64,000 nt of DNA from UBA3910 sp002391465 (GTDB lineage: Bacteria; Bacillota; Limnochordia; Darwinibacteriales; Darwinibacteriaceae). The translations under genes and the position numbers were made by a program. Under the pieces are notes generated by a model that saw only the letters and a list, made by a program, of their open reading frames with translations, ran no database searches and was not told where the DNA came from. Positions 26,218 through 36,050 of this stretch are shown piece after piece (position 1 is the first letter of the stretch; every line of letters begins with the position of its first letter). The stretch lies in contig JASGVS010000005.1 of NCBI GenBank assembly GCA_030054835.1, positions 51,168 through 115,167 of the forward strand, in the 5' to 3' direction.

Positions 26218-26985
26218 CTGGAAAGGATCTACACCACGTTCTTCAATGACCCTTATCCCCGGTAAGCAACTGCGCAGATAACGGGCCGTCTCCCTCACCA
26301 TGATCTGCTCTGTGGCGAAATGTCCCGCATCTAGAACGCCCAGACCCAAAGCTTCCGCATCAAGGGCAGCGTGGTAATCCACATCACCAGTGATCAAAAC
26401 GTCTGCCCCTGCCCCTTTTGCTTGAGCAGCATAATCCCCACCAGAACCGCCTACCACCGCTGCCCTCTTTACTGGTCGGGCAGGATCGCCAATCATCCTG
26501 ATAGGCCTATGCCATAACTCAGACAGCCTTTGAGCCAGCCCCCCCAGGGTGGTAGCTGAAATGTCACCGATTCGTCCCAGGCCCGCTCCTTCCGTCAAAT
26601 CAGGGAGTAGAACCTCAACGTCCTTTAACCCCACTTCCTGAGCGAGCCATTTGTTCAAACCATCCGAGGCACGATCTAAATTGGTGTGGCAGGCATAAAC
26701 TGCCAGGTCATGCCTTATTAGCCTTGCTAACAAGGCTCCGCTAGGTTCATCAGTCCTCAGACTCGTGAGTGGTCTGAAGATAACAGGATGGTGAGCAACT
26801 ATCAGGTTTGATCCCTGTCCCAAGGCCGCGTCCACGACCTCATTGGTGACGCTCAGGGTCACCAATACACTAGATACGGGTTTGTCGCTCCGTCCAACCA
26901 GCAGGCCCACATTATCCCAATCGTATGCGCACTCAAGGGGAGCCAACGTCTCCATGGCACAGCACACATCTTGGATCAAATACAT
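26203..26985 (-). CDS. Nif3-like dinuclear metal-binding protein (YbgI/YqfO family)
   Basis: 260 aa from ATG at 26985 with AGGAGG 8 nt upstream. Short form of the Nif3 family without the PII-like insert found in B. subtilis YqfO. Metal-site segments are visible: VAHHPVIFRPL, VYACHTNLDRA, and near the C-terminus VLDAGHFATEQI. Function is uncertain (annotated as GTP cyclohydrolase I type 2 homologue). In many Firmicutes it lies near sigA, as here. Confidence 0.92.
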   Translation of the reverse strand: MYLIQDVCCAMETLAPLECAYDWDNVGLLVGRSDKPVSSVLVTLSVTNEVVDAALGQGSNLIVAHHPVIFRPLTSLRTDEPSGALLARLIRHDLAVYACHTNLDRASDGLNKWLAQEVGLKDVEVLLPDLTEGAGLGRIGDISATTLGGLAQRLSELWHRPIRMIGDPARPVKRAAVVGGSGGDYAAQAKGAGADVLITGDVDYHAALDAEALGLGVLDAGHFATEQIMVRETARYLRSCLPGIRVIEERGVDPFQFKKA

Positions 26986-27064
26986 AGCATAACCTCCTAA
27001 GAAACGGAATACACCAAAACTTCTAAAGCCAGTGGATTGCTTGCAGTGTTCTTCCTTCTCTCCG

Positions 27065-27091
27065 AAAAAAGAAAGAGCCGTTAATCGGCTC
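27065..27091 (-). terminator. intrinsic terminator after tRNA-Ile2
   Basis: Minus strand GAGCCG-ATTAA-CGGCTC then TTTCTTTTTT, 17 nt past the tRNA CCA end. Confidence 0.9.
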
Positions 27092-27107
27092 CTGGTCGGT
27101 GTTTTGA

Positions 27108-27183
<76 letters not shown>

Positions 27184-27194
27184 AGTACTTTTAA

Positions 27195-27223
27195 ATTATA
27201 AGAGAGTGAGGTCCATTTGTCAA
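27195..27223 (-). promoter_or_regulatory. consensus promoter of tRNA-Ile2
   Basis: Minus strand TTGACA (27218-27223), 17 nt, TATAAT (27195-27200): a perfect sigma-A promoter 11 nt before the tRNA 5' end. Confidence 0.93.
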
Positions 27224-27244
27224 GACCAGTTACCCAGGAACTGC

Positions 27245-28348
27245 CTACTGTTCCAGGAAGTCCTTGAGCTTCTTACTGCGACTTGGATGACGCAGCTTAC
27301 GCAGGGCTTTCGCCTCAATCTGCCTGATCCGCTCACGAGTAACACCAAAGACTTGGCCAACCTCTTCCAGAGTCCTCCCCCGACCATCATCTAGGCCAAA
27401 CCTAAGCCTCAACACCTGCTGTTCTCTAGGAGTTAAAGACTCTAAGACCTCTCCCAACTGTTCCTGGAGCATGGTGAAGGCAGCTGCCTCGTCGGGGGCA
27501 GTCGCTTCTTGATCTTCGATAAAATCTCCCAGATGACTGTCTTCCTCTTCCCCGATGGGAGTTTCGAGGGATACAGGCTCCTGAGCTATTTTCATTATCT
27601 CCCGCACCCGTTCCACCGAGAGATCCATTTCTTCTGCAATCTCTTCAGGTGTGGGTGCTCTGCCCAATTCCTGCAACAACTGACGGGAAACCCTAGTCAG
27701 CTTATTGATTGTTTCCACCATATGCACGGGAATACGAATTGTCCGTGCCTGATCCGCAATAGCCCTGGTAATTGCTTGGCGAATCCACCATGTAGCATAA
27801 GTGCTGAACTTGAACCCTTTGCGGTAATCGAATTTTTCCACAGCCTTAATCAGACCAAGGTTGCCTTCCTGAATCAAGTCCAGAAAATGCATACCGCGAC
27901 CAACGTAGCGTTTAGCGATGCTCACAACCAACCGGAGGTTAGCCTCTGCCAACTCCCGCTTCGCCGCCTCATCACCTGCTTCGATCCGCTTAGCCAGTTC
28001 AACTTCTTCTTCCGCTACCAATAAAGGAACTCGTCCGATCTCCTTGAGATACATACGGACAGGATCATCCAAACTGATGCCGTCCGGAACCGACAGGTCG
28101 AATTCGTCTTCTTCACCTTCTTCGACCTCTACAACGTCATCATCGCCATCTTCATCATCTTCAGGTTGGGAGATGACATCAATGCCAAAAGAAGCAAAGC
28201 TTTCATATATCTCATCTATCTGTTCGGGAAGGAGTTCAACATCCTGGAGACTATCCATAATCTCCTGGTAGGTGACCACACCCCGTCTTTTCGCCCTAGC
28301 CAGTAGTTCATTTACCGCTTCGATATTTATCACTTCTCTATTGCTCAA
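27245..28348 (-). CDS. sigA: primary sigma factor sigma-A (RpoD)
   Basis: About 367 aa. Region 1.1-like N-terminus, an acidic stretch (EDDEDGDDDVVEVEEGEEDE, about residues 58-80), region 1.2 (DPVRMYLKEIGRVPLL), region 2 (EANLRLVVSIAKRY, FSTYATWWIRQAITRAIADQ) and region 4 (RFGLDDGRGRTLEEVG, VTRERIRQIEAKALRKLRHP). Third gene of the ppdK-dnaG-sigA string. A TTG at 28348 has the better-spaced GGAGG; a GTG at 28357 abuts it. Confidence 0.97.
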   Translation of the reverse strand: MSNREVINIEAVNELLARAKRRGVVTYQEIMDSLQDVELLPEQIDEIYESFASFGIDVISQPEDDEDGDDDVVEVEEGEEDEFDLSVPDGISLDDPVRMYLKEIGRVPLLVAEEEVELAKRIEAGDEAAKRELAEANLRLVVSIAKRYVGRGMHFLDLIQEGNLGLIKAVEKFDYRKGFKFSTYATWWIRQAITRAIADQARTIRIPVHMVETINKLTRVSRQLLQELGRAPTPEEIAEEMDLSVERVREIMKIAQEPVSLETPIGEEEDSHLGDFIEDQEATAPDEAAAFTMLQEQLGEVLESLTPREQQVLRLRFGLDDGRGRTLEEVGQVFGVTRERIRQIEAKALRKLRHPSRSKKLKDFLEQ

Positions 28349-28376
28349 GCCTAACACCCTCCCTTCTTCCTACTTT

Positions 28377-30110
28377 TCAGGGAATCTCGCGTAAAATTTG
28401 GTGATATTCTCTGATTAATCTATACAGTTCCATACGTGTATCAAAACCTCTACTATCATTCTCCAAAGCAGAAAGCTTTTCCTCCATCAATTCCAATCTT
28501 CGTCTCCGCAAGATAAGTAGAAAAGAATGCAAATAATCATCCCAACTGCCCAAAGGGTCTTCCAGACTACACAACTGGGCGATGAGTTCGGAACCTGACT
28601 CATCCGCAGGCTGGTTTTGAGAGATGGCTGCAAAAAGTTTACGGTAATCGGGATGCTGGAAATCAGCGGCTGTAACGCCGGTTTCCAACAGATCGGATAA
28701 AACACTGGGTTTCAGGAGCAGAAACCGAATGATTTCCCTTTCCGCCAGCTGCTCTTCCCGATCTTTCCGGGCTGTTACAGACACACCTCTGACATTATAT
28801 CTATTCTGCACGGGACGGGGGGAATCTATTCCCATCTTTTGGTTTATCTCTGCAGTCAGGGACGCTTCTGAGACGTCTAGCCTCTGGGCAACGTAGCGCA
28901 GATACTCCTCCCGTTCCACAGCATTATCCATCTGGATCAATATCTGAACAAGTTCGTTAGACGCGTTCACTTTTCCTTCTCGTGTTGTTATGTCATGTTC
29001 TGAAATAATCTGTTCGATCTGGTATTCACGGAAGGGTACAGCCGAACTGAGCCAATGATCGACCTGTTCAGCAGTGTGGGTACGTACAAATGTATCCGGA
29101 TCCTGATCAGATCCCAACCTGGCCACCATCACCTGCAGCTGGTTTTTGTGCAGGATTTCCAAGCCGTTCAACGTGGCACGCTGTCCAGCCGTATCACCGT
29201 CGAAGGCGATCACTGCCTGCTTGCAAAATCTACCCAGCATCCGGGCATGTCTCGGTGTAAAGGCTGTACCAAGGCTAGCCACAACGTTCTCTTTACCAAC
29301 TGAAAACAAGGCAATAAGATCGGTATATCCCTCAACAACGATCGCCTGGTCCTGCTGCTTGATGGCATCCTTCGACCAATTCAAACCGTACAGAACAGAG
29401 CTTTTATCAAAAACAGGGGTCTGGGTAGTGTTCAAGTACTTGGGCTGGCGGGGATCGAGACTTCGACCTCCAAAGCCGATAAAACGACCAAGATGGTCGC
29501 AGATGGGAAACATAATCCGGTTGCGGAAGCGGTCGATGTAGCCCTGTCGCCCCGGTGCAATAAGCCCAGCTTCTTCCGCCAACTTCAAATCAATGTCCTG
29601 TGACTCGAGAAATCGGACTAAGCCATCCCAGCCGGGCTGGGCGTAGCCTAGGAAAAACTCCCGGGCCAATTCCTGCGTGATTCCCCTCTCAGCAAGATAA
29701 CGCCGGGCTGCCTCTCCTGCGTCCTGCCGGAGGGCACGGTAATAGTACCTGGCAGCTGTGGCGTTGATCTTCCTCAACTGTTCCCGCTTTTCTTCCCTTT
29801 GCTTGTCCCGGGTGGATTGGGCTGGTACGGGAATACCCCGCTCCTCCGCAATCAATGTAACAGCCTCCGGGAAGGTCACATGCTGCGTTTCCATGATAAA
29901 GTTGAAGACGTTTCCACCGCGATTGCAGCCAAAACAGTGGAAAAACTGTTTTTCCGGGTTTACGGTAAAGGAAGGGGTCTTCTCATCGTGAAAAGGACAC
30001 AGGCCCACAAAATTGCGGCCGGTCTGCCTCAATTCCACCGTCCTGCCAATCACTTCTACTATATCCACCGACGATTTTACCCGATCAATCCATTCATCGG
30101 GAAAACGCAT
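28377..30110 (-). CDS. dnaG: DNA primase
   Basis: 577 aa from ATG at 30110. CHC2 zinc finger (CPFHDEKTPSF ... FHCFGCNRGGNVF), TOPRIM domain (VVEGYTDLIALF, VIAFDGDTAGQRAT) and a C-terminal DnaB-interaction region. Synthesises RNA primers at the replication fork. Stands directly before sigA, the conserved macromolecular synthesis arrangement. Confidence 0.97.
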   Translation of the reverse strand: MRFPDEWIDRVKSSVDIVEVIGRTVELRQTGRNFVGLCPFHDEKTPSFTVNPEKQFFHCFGCNRGGNVFNFIMETQHVTFPEAVTLIAEERGIPVPAQSTRDKQREEKREQLRKINATAARYYYRALRQDAGEAARRYLAERGITQELAREFFLGYAQPGWDGLVRFLESQDIDLKLAEEAGLIAPGRQGYIDRFRNRIMFPICDHLGRFIGFGGRSLDPRQPKYLNTTQTPVFDKSSVLYGLNWSKDAIKQQDQAIVVEGYTDLIALFSVGKENVVASLGTAFTPRHARMLGRFCKQAVIAFDGDTAGQRATLNGLEILHKNQLQVMVARLGSDQDPDTFVRTHTAEQVDHWLSSAVPFREYQIEQIISEHDITTREGKVNASNELVQILIQMDNAVEREEYLRYVAQRLDVSEASLTAEINQKMGIDSPRPVQNRYNVRGVSVTARKDREEQLAEREIIRFLLLKPSVLSDLLETGVTAADFQHPDYRKLFAAISQNQPADESGSELIAQLCSLEDPLGSWDDYLHSFLLILRRRRLELMEEKLSALENDSRGFDTRMELYRLIREYHQILREIP

Positions 30111-30137
30111 GAGGCCCTTCACCACCTTGCCTTGATC

Positions 30138-30172
30138 AAGAAAAAGAAACCCACACTGCATAGTATGGGTTT
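30138..30172 (-). terminator. terminator between ppdK and dnaG
   Basis: Minus strand AAACCCATAC-TATGCA-GTGTGGGTTT followed by CTTTTTCTT. A second GC-rich hairpin (GGAGG.../...CCTCC, about 30180-30205) lies just before it. It overlaps the upstream reading frame of dnaG, so dnaG is probably read partly from its own promoter or by readthrough. Confidence 0.75.
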
Positions 30173-30226
30173 CCCCATGGGGGAGGTTTTTCCTCCCTCC
30201 CCCTTTGTTTAGCTTATCGGTTCAGT

Positions 30227-32860
30227 TTAGCGAGGGTTGCGGATGTTGGCCTGAGCGGCTGCCAGCCGTGCAATGGGCACACGGTAAGGCGAGCAGCTTA
30301 CGTAGTCCAATCCAACCTTGTGGAAGAACTCGATGGAAGCCGGGTCACCGCCGTGCTCACCACAGACACCAATCTTGAGACTGGGGTTAGTGGAGCGGCC
30401 TTTTTCCACACCGATCTTCACCAAACTGCCAATACCGGTCTGGTCTAAGCTCTGGAACGGATCCCTCTCCAGGATTCCCTGCTCAACATAGGAAGGCAGG
30501 AACGTACCTGCGTCGTCGCGGCTGAAACCAAAGCCCATCTGGGTCAGGTCATTGGTACCGAAGGAGAAGAAGCCAGCCTCTTCAGCGATCTGATCAGCCA
30601 CCAAGCATGCCCGAGGAATCTCGATCATGGTACCGACGAGATACTCAAATTCAACACCGGTTTCCTTCATTACTGCCTTGGCCACATCGATAACGATCTT
30701 CTTCGTAATCTGCAGCTCTTGGACAGTACCCACCAACGGAATCATTACTTCCGGTAAAACGGTGGTGCCTTCTTTGGCCAGCTCTGCAACTGCCTCAAAG
30801 ATGGCCCGAGCCTGCATAGCATAAATCTCAGGATAAGTAACACCCAAACGGCAGCCGCGATGCCCGAGCATGGGGTTGATCTCTTCCAGCGATTCGATGC
30901 GGGCTTTCATTGCCTCAACGGAGAGGCCCATGGAGTCTGCCAATCTTTCGATGGTCGCCTGATCCTGCGGTACAAATTCATGCAGCGGAGGATCGAGGAG
31001 ACGGATGGTCACCGGCAGGCCTTTCATCGTTTTGAAAATGCCGATAAAGTCATCGCGCTGGTAGGGAAGGATTTTCGCCAATGCCTCTTCCCTGCCCTCT
31101 TTGTCGCTAGCAAAGATCATCTGACGCACAGCGTTAATGCGGTCACCCTCAAAGAACATGTGCTCAGTACGGGTCAAACCAATACCCTCAGCGCCAAAGT
31201 CCAAAGCGGTCTGGGCGTCTTGGGGTGTGTCTGCGTTGGTTCTGATTCCCAGTGCTCTATACTCATCGGCCCAGGACATGAGCGTTCCGAAGTTGCCGCC
31301 CACCTGAGCTTCAACCATAGGTACCTGACCGACGATTACTTCACCGGTTGTACCGTTCAGCGTAATCCAGTCCCCTTCTTTCAGGACGGTACTGCCGAAT
31401 GTGAGAGTCTTATCTGTTTCACTGATCTGAGCAGCGGAACAGCCGGCTACACAGCACTTACCCATACCACGGGCAACTACCGCAGCGTGGGAGGTCATGC
31501 CGCCCCGGGCAGTGAGGATACCCTCAGCAACGTCCATACCGCCAATGTCCTCTGGCGATGTCTCGTTGCGGACAAGGATAACGGTTTCGCCCCGCTCGGC
31601 CCATACTTCTGCTTCCTCAGCCGTAAACACAATGCGGCCAGCAGCAGCACCCGGAGAAGCGGGCAGGCCCGTGGCGATTGCTTCGTATTTAACGTCAGGA
31701 TCGATCATGGGATGGAGAAGCTGGTCTAGCTGGGCAGGATCTACCCGCAGCACAGCAGTCTGCTTGTCGATTAAGCCTTCTTCTACCATCTCTACAGCCA
31801 TGCGCACAGCAGCCGCTGCGGTACGTTTGCCGGCTCTGGTCTGCAGCATCCAGAGTTTACCTTCTTGGATGGTAAACTCCACGTCTTGCATTTCACGGTA
31901 GTGATTCTCAAGCTTCTTATAGATATCTACCAGTTCCTGATAGACTTCAGGCATTTCTTCTGCCAGATCTGCGATGGGATGGGGTGTGCGGATACCCGCT
32001 ACAACGTCTTCACCCTGGGCGTTCATGAGATACTCGCCGTAAAAGACGTTTTCACCGGTGGCAGGATCACGTGTAAAGGCAACGCCTGTACCGGAGTTGT
32101 CACCCATGTTACCAAAGACCATCGTCTGAACGTTTACAGCTGTACCCCAATCATGGGGAATGTGGTTGATCTGACGATAACGAATAGCCCTGGGGGTATT
32201 CCAAGACCTGAAGACTGCATCGATGGCACCCCTGAGCTGTTCGAACGGTTCGGACGGGAAAAGTTCCCCGGCACTGCTCTTGATAATCTCCTTGTATTCA
32301 GCTACCAGTTCTTGCAGGGCTTCTACGGACAGTTCGTTGTCCAGTTGCACACCCTGCTCTTCCCGCTTCTTGGCCAATGCTGTTTCGAAGAGGTCATGGT
32401 CAACACCCATGACAACGTCGCCGTACATCTGGATAAAACGACGGTAAGAGTCCCAAGCAAAACGTGGGTTGTTGGACTTTTTAGCCAATGCTTCAACCGT
32501 TACGTCGTTGAGACCCAAGTTTAAAACAGTATCCATCATACCGGGCATGGAGACTCTGGCACCAGACCTAACAGACACCAAGAGAGGGTTCTCTTTGTCG
32601 CCAAACTTAGCACCCATTGTCTCCTCAAGGCGAGCAATATTCTCCTTAACCTGGTCTTCCAAGCCTTCTACCCACTGCTCATTGTTGCTGTAGAACTCAA
32701 CACAAGCCTCCGTTGTAATGGTGAATCCAGGTGGGACCGGAATCCCGATTGCTACCATTTCAGCAAGGTTTGCGCCTTTTCCGCCGACAAGATTCCGTTC
32801 GGATTCTTGACCGTCAGTCTGGCCGCCGCCGAAAAAGTAGACCCATTTTTTCGTACTCAT
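30227..32860 (-). CDS. ppdK: pyruvate, phosphate dikinase
   Basis: 877 aa from ATG at 32860 (AAGGAGG, 7 nt). Interconverts pyruvate + ATP + Pi and PEP + AMP + PPi; in anaerobes it links glycolysis and gluconeogenesis. N-terminal ATP-grasp domain (VGGKGANLAEM), phosphohistidine domain with GGMTSHAAVVARGMGK, and C-terminal TIM-barrel PEP domain ending in the GVCGEHGGDP signature. The ccpN and PPDK regulatory protein genes that often sit upstream in Firmicutes are missing; the upstream gap carries a palindromic candidate operator. Confidence 0.97.
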   Translation of the reverse strand: MSTKKWVYFFGGGQTDGQESERNLVGGKGANLAEMVAIGIPVPPGFTITTEACVEFYSNNEQWVEGLEDQVKENIARLEETMGAKFGDKENPLLVSVRSGARVSMPGMMDTVLNLGLNDVTVEALAKKSNNPRFAWDSYRRFIQMYGDVVMGVDHDLFETALAKKREEQGVQLDNELSVEALQELVAEYKEIIKSSAGELFPSEPFEQLRGAIDAVFRSWNTPRAIRYRQINHIPHDWGTAVNVQTMVFGNMGDNSGTGVAFTRDPATGENVFYGEYLMNAQGEDVVAGIRTPHPIADLAEEMPEVYQELVDIYKKLENHYREMQDVEFTIQEGKLWMLQTRAGKRTAAAAVRMAVEMVEEGLIDKQTAVLRVDPAQLDQLLHPMIDPDVKYEAIATGLPASPGAAAGRIVFTAEEAEVWAERGETVILVRNETSPEDIGGMDVAEGILTARGGMTSHAAVVARGMGKCCVAGCSAAQISETDKTLTFGSTVLKEGDWITLNGTTGEVIVGQVPMVEAQVGGNFGTLMSWADEYRALGIRTNADTPQDAQTALDFGAEGIGLTRTEHMFFEGDRINAVRQMIFASDKEGREEALAKILPYQRDDFIGIFKTMKGLPVTIRLLDPPLHEFVPQDQATIERLADSMGLSVEAMKARIESLEEINPMLGHRGCRLGVTYPEIYAMQARAIFEAVAELAKEGTTVLPEVMIPLVGTVQELQITKKIVIDVAKAVMKETGVEFEYLVGTMIEIPRACLVADQIAEEAGFFSFGTNDLTQMGFGFSRDDAGTFLPSYVEQGILERDPFQSLDQTGIGSLVKIGVEKGRSTNPSLKIGVCGEHGGDPASIEFFHKVGLDYVSCSPYRVPIARLAAAQANIRNPR

Positions 32861-32890
32861 CAAACATCCTCCTTCTATCGTTGAATTGCG

Positions 32891-32933
32891 CAGTTACTGT
32901 CATGATGTTCATAGCTGAACATTCAGTTACTGT
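32891..32933. promoter_or_regulatory. candidate operator upstream of ppdK
   Basis: Two identical CAGTTACTGT copies (32891-32900 and 32924-32933), 33 bp apart, bracket a perfect palindrome ATGTTCA-TAGC-TGAACAT (32905-32922). Each CAGTTACTG is itself palindromic. The array begins 31 bp before the ppdK start. No clear sigma-A promoter could be picked out around it. Confidence 0.5.
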
Positions 32934-33006
32934 TGTGATGTGAGCAAAAATTACCAAAACACATATTCTGGACTGGCTCCCATTCTCCTCCTGTAACGAT
33001 TTTTCT

Positions 33007-35073
33007 TTACCTATTGACAACAATTTGCTTGAAATCGCCGTAAGCGGCGTATAAAGCCAGTGCTGCTTGGAGAAGTGCCAAACGATTGCTGCGGATTTGA
33101 AGGTCTTCATCCATAATCATTACATCGGTGAAGAAACGGTCGATGGGAGCTCTGAAATCGGCCAGCGCACGTAAATAACCGGAATAATCTCCTTCCGCCA
33201 TTTTCGCCTCACAGCGCCCTTTGATCTCTGTCATAGCCTGATAAAACTCTTGATCGGCAGCCTGCATTACAGCTTGGTTGAGTTCAGTCCCCTCTGCTTT
33301 GCGTGCTAAGTTCTCAACCCGATCAAAACCGGTTATTAGATTATCAAACTGTGGGGTTACCCTAAACTCAGCCAGGGACTTAACCCTTTTCTGCAGTTCA
33401 GAGAGGCGGTCCTCCCCTGAGGCCAGCACTGCGTCGACCAAATCATAGGCATAGCCCTGGTCCAGCAGCAAGACCCGGAGGCGTGCCCGGAAAAACTCGA
33501 GCAGCTCCATTTTAGCTTCTTCACTCAGCTGAACTCCAAACTTGGCATATTCTGCCCCAACCAGGTCGATAACTGAACCCAGCGCTAGACACTGGCCGTT
33601 CAAAAGGATCTGTACAACACCCTGGGCTTGACGACGTAGGGCAAAGGGGTCCTGGGAACCTGTGGGTATCTTGCCAAGGGCAAAGTAACCAACCAGCGTA
33701 TCGAACTTATCCGCTAAACTGACCACTATGCCCGCGGGAGTCTGGGGTAAGTCGTCTCCAGCAAAGCGAGGTAGATAATGTTCCCTAATGCCTACGGCCA
33801 CATCAGGCTCCTCCCCCTGCAAAAGGGCGTATTTCTCCCCCATTACTCCCTGCAGTTCGGGAAATTCATTCACCATCTGTGTGACCAGGTCAGCCTTAGA
33901 CAGCTTCGCAGTGCGGAGAATGGCCTCGGTGTGCTGGGAAAACCCCAACAGACGAGTGAGTCCCGCACTGATCGCCTCAATTCTTGCCACCTTGTCTCCC
34001 ATGGAACCAAGGCCCTCTTGGAACACGACATTCTCCAGTTTTGCCACGTTATCAGCTAGCGGCGTATTCTGGTCTTCGTCATAGAAGAAACGGGCATCGG
34101 CTAGACGTGCCGAGAGGACCTTCTCGTTACCTGCGATTACCGTTTCAAGATGGTTATCAGCTCCGTTGCGTATGCCGATAAAACCGGGCAGAAGACCGCC
34201 GTCCCCGTCCTCTAAGGGGAAATAACGCTGGTGACTCTTCATGGTCATTTCCAAAACTTCTGAGGGCAGCTCCAAATACTCCTCAGCAAATCGGCCGCAG
34301 AAAGCGGTTGGGTACTCAACCAAGTTCAGTACTTCGTCCAATAAGTCCCCATCCTCAGTCACAACCGCATTTTTCTCTTTGGCCAACTCTACGATTTGGC
34401 GTCGAATCAATTCCTTTCGCTCTGTCATATCTGCCAGCACATACCCATCCTTGAGGGAAGGTAAATAGTCCGCGGGCTTGGACACAACGATGGGACCCTG
34501 ACTGAGCTGACGGTGCCCGAAAGTAATACGGTCAGCCCGAACCGGACCAACTTCAAGGGGAATTACTTCTTCGCCTAAAAGGCAGACAATCCAGCGCAGG
34601 GGCCGAGCAAAACGCAGATCATAGTCTCCCCACCGCATGTTTTTGGGAAAATGGAGATTGGCGATTATATCTTCCAGGAGAGGCTTGATTAAGGCTGAGG
34701 TCTGTTTGCCTTTGACTTCCTTCTTAATATAGACGTAATCCGCTCCCTGGAACTCCTTGATAAAGACAGCATCCGCTTCCACACCTTGAGAACGCAAGAA
34801 TCCCTGCCCTGCTTTTGTGAGCTGCCCTTCTGTGTCGTAGGCTATGTTCTTGGGCGGTCCCTTTACTTCCAGCACCTGATCTTCCTGCTGCAGCTGAAGA
34901 TCCTTGATCAGAACTGCCAACCGGCGAGGCGTACCATAGAGGGACACTTCTCCGTGGGCAAGGCGTTCCTTTTCCAACCCAGCTTGGATCGTCTGGGAAA
35001 GGGCATTCAACGTACTCTGCACAAAGCGTGCCGGCAGTTCTTCAAAACCTAATTCCAAAAGAAAATCCTGCAT
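33007..35073 (-). CDS. glyS: glycyl-tRNA synthetase beta subunit
   Basis: 688 aa. Opens with the diagnostic FLLELGFEELPARFV and ends with the DALR-type anticodon-binding region. With GlyQ forms the alpha2beta2 bacterial enzyme that charges tRNA-Gly. It starts right after glyQ (ATG at 35073), so the pair is one transcript. Confidence 0.98.
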   Translation of the reverse strand: MQDFLLELGFEELPARFVQSTLNALSQTIQAGLEKERLAHGEVSLYGTPRRLAVLIKDLQLQQEDQVLEVKGPPKNIAYDTEGQLTKAGQGFLRSQGVEADAVFIKEFQGADYVYIKKEVKGKQTSALIKPLLEDIIANLHFPKNMRWGDYDLRFARPLRWIVCLLGEEVIPLEVGPVRADRITFGHRQLSQGPIVVSKPADYLPSLKDGYVLADMTERKELIRRQIVELAKEKNAVVTEDGDLLDEVLNLVEYPTAFCGRFAEEYLELPSEVLEMTMKSHQRYFPLEDGDGGLLPGFIGIRNGADNHLETVIAGNEKVLSARLADARFFYDEDQNTPLADNVAKLENVVFQEGLGSMGDKVARIEAISAGLTRLLGFSQHTEAILRTAKLSKADLVTQMVNEFPELQGVMGEKYALLQGEEPDVAVGIREHYLPRFAGDDLPQTPAGIVVSLADKFDTLVGYFALGKIPTGSQDPFALRRQAQGVVQILLNGQCLALGSVIDLVGAEYAKFGVQLSEEAKMELLEFFRARLRVLLLDQGYAYDLVDAVLASGEDRLSELQKRVKSLAEFRVTPQFDNLITGFDRVENLARKAEGTELNQAVMQAADQEFYQAMTEIKGRCEAKMAEGDYSGYLRALADFRAPIDRFFTDVMIMDEDLQIRSNRLALLQAALALYAAYGDFKQIVVNR

Positions 35074-35952
35074 TTATGAGCGCCCCTTCTGTAATAATGG
35101 ATAACCTAACTGCTCCCTACTGGCCAGATAACCCTGGGCTGCCTGGCGGGCTAACGCCCGCACTCTGGCTATATACCGCGTCCGCTCACTCACACTGATA
35201 GCACCCCTGGCATCGAGCAGATTGAAAACGTGGGAGCACTTTAGGACATAATCGTATCCGGGCAGGACAAGTCCCGCGTCAATTAGGCGACTTGCCTCTT
35301 CCTCGTACAGATCAAACAGCGTAAACAGTTTCTCCGGAGTGGAGGCCTCGAAGTTGAAACGGGAAAACTCAACCTCTGCCTGGTGAAAAACGTCGCCGTA
35401 GGTGATATCCCCAACCCACTTCAGATCAAACATACTGTCCACGCCTTGAATGAACATGGCTAGACGCTCTACGCCATAGGTGATTTCAGCTGCTACCGGA
35501 CGGACGTCAATACCGCCCACCTGCTGAAAATAGGTGAACTGGGTAATTTCCATCCCGTCCAGCCACACTTCCCAACCCAATCCCCACGCGCCTAATGTCG
35601 GTGATTCCCAGTCATCCTCAACAAAACGCACATCGTGCTTGAGAAGGTCAATGCCCAAGGCCTCTAAACTGCCGAGGTAAAGCTCCTGTACGTCATCGGG
35701 CGAGGGCTTTAAGATAACCTGATACTGATAATAATGCTGAGTCCTGTTGGGGTTCTCGCCGTAACGGCCATCGGTTGGCCTGCGGCTTGGTTGTACGTAA
35801 GCAACCCGCCACGGTTCTGGCCCCAGCGCCCGCAAAAAAGTGGCTGGTGACATCGTCCCAGCCCCTACCTCCAGATCATAGGGCTGATAAATGATACAAC
35901 CCTGTTCAGCCCAGTATCGTTCCAACCTAAAGATCATTTCCTGAAGATTCAA
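35074..35952 (-). CDS. glyQ: glycyl-tRNA synthetase alpha subunit
   Basis: 292 aa from TTG at 35952, 6 nt after GGGGTGG; this gives MNLQEMIFRLERYWA, matching the family N-terminus better than the GTG at 35967. Class II catalytic subunit: WAEQGCIIYQPYDLEVGAGT, VQPSRRPTDGRYGENPNR, MEITQFTYFQQ. Preceded by its own consensus promoter and an intrinsic terminator in the leader. Confidence 0.97.
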   Translation of the reverse strand: MNLQEMIFRLERYWAEQGCIIYQPYDLEVGAGTMSPATFLRALGPEPWRVAYVQPSRRPTDGRYGENPNRTQHYYQYQVILKPSPDDVQELYLGSLEALGIDLLKHDVRFVEDDWESPTLGAWGLGWEVWLDGMEITQFTYFQQVGGIDVRPVAAEITYGVERLAMFIQGVDSMFDLKWVGDITYGDVFHQAEVEFSRFNFEASTPEKLFTLFDLYEEEASRLIDAGLVLPGYDYVLKCSHVFNLLDARGAISVSERTRYIARVRALARQAAQGYLASREQLGYPLLQKGRS

Positions 35953-35974
35953 TGCCGTCCACCCCACTCGCCTT

Positions 35975-36010
35975 AAAAAACCCTTCGTCCCCTTTGCAAG
36001 GGACGAAAGG
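35975..36010 (-). terminator. terminator in the glyQS leader (putative attenuator)
   Basis: Minus strand CCTTTCGTCCC-TTGCAAA-GGGGACGAAGGG then TTTTTT, ending 22 nt before glyQ. No room remains for a promoter between it and glyQ, so glyQS transcripts must read through it. No T-box motif is present. Confidence 0.88.
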
Positions 36011-36050
36011 TCTCTTTAGAGGAATTCCATCGATCTAACCTATCTCCTAT

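Noticed and set aside
30860..32524. Long plus-strand frames opposite ppdK
   Set aside because: Antisense to a complete, highly conserved enzyme gene; no ribosome sites.
32960..32992. 10-codon frame (MGASPEYVFW) with AGGAGG in the ppdK leader
   Set aside because: Spacing is only 3 nt and nothing links it to attenuation; too short to support.
32814..33110. 98-codon minus-strand frame between glyS and ppdK
   Set aside because: Overlaps the ends of both genes in another frame and lacks a ribosome site.
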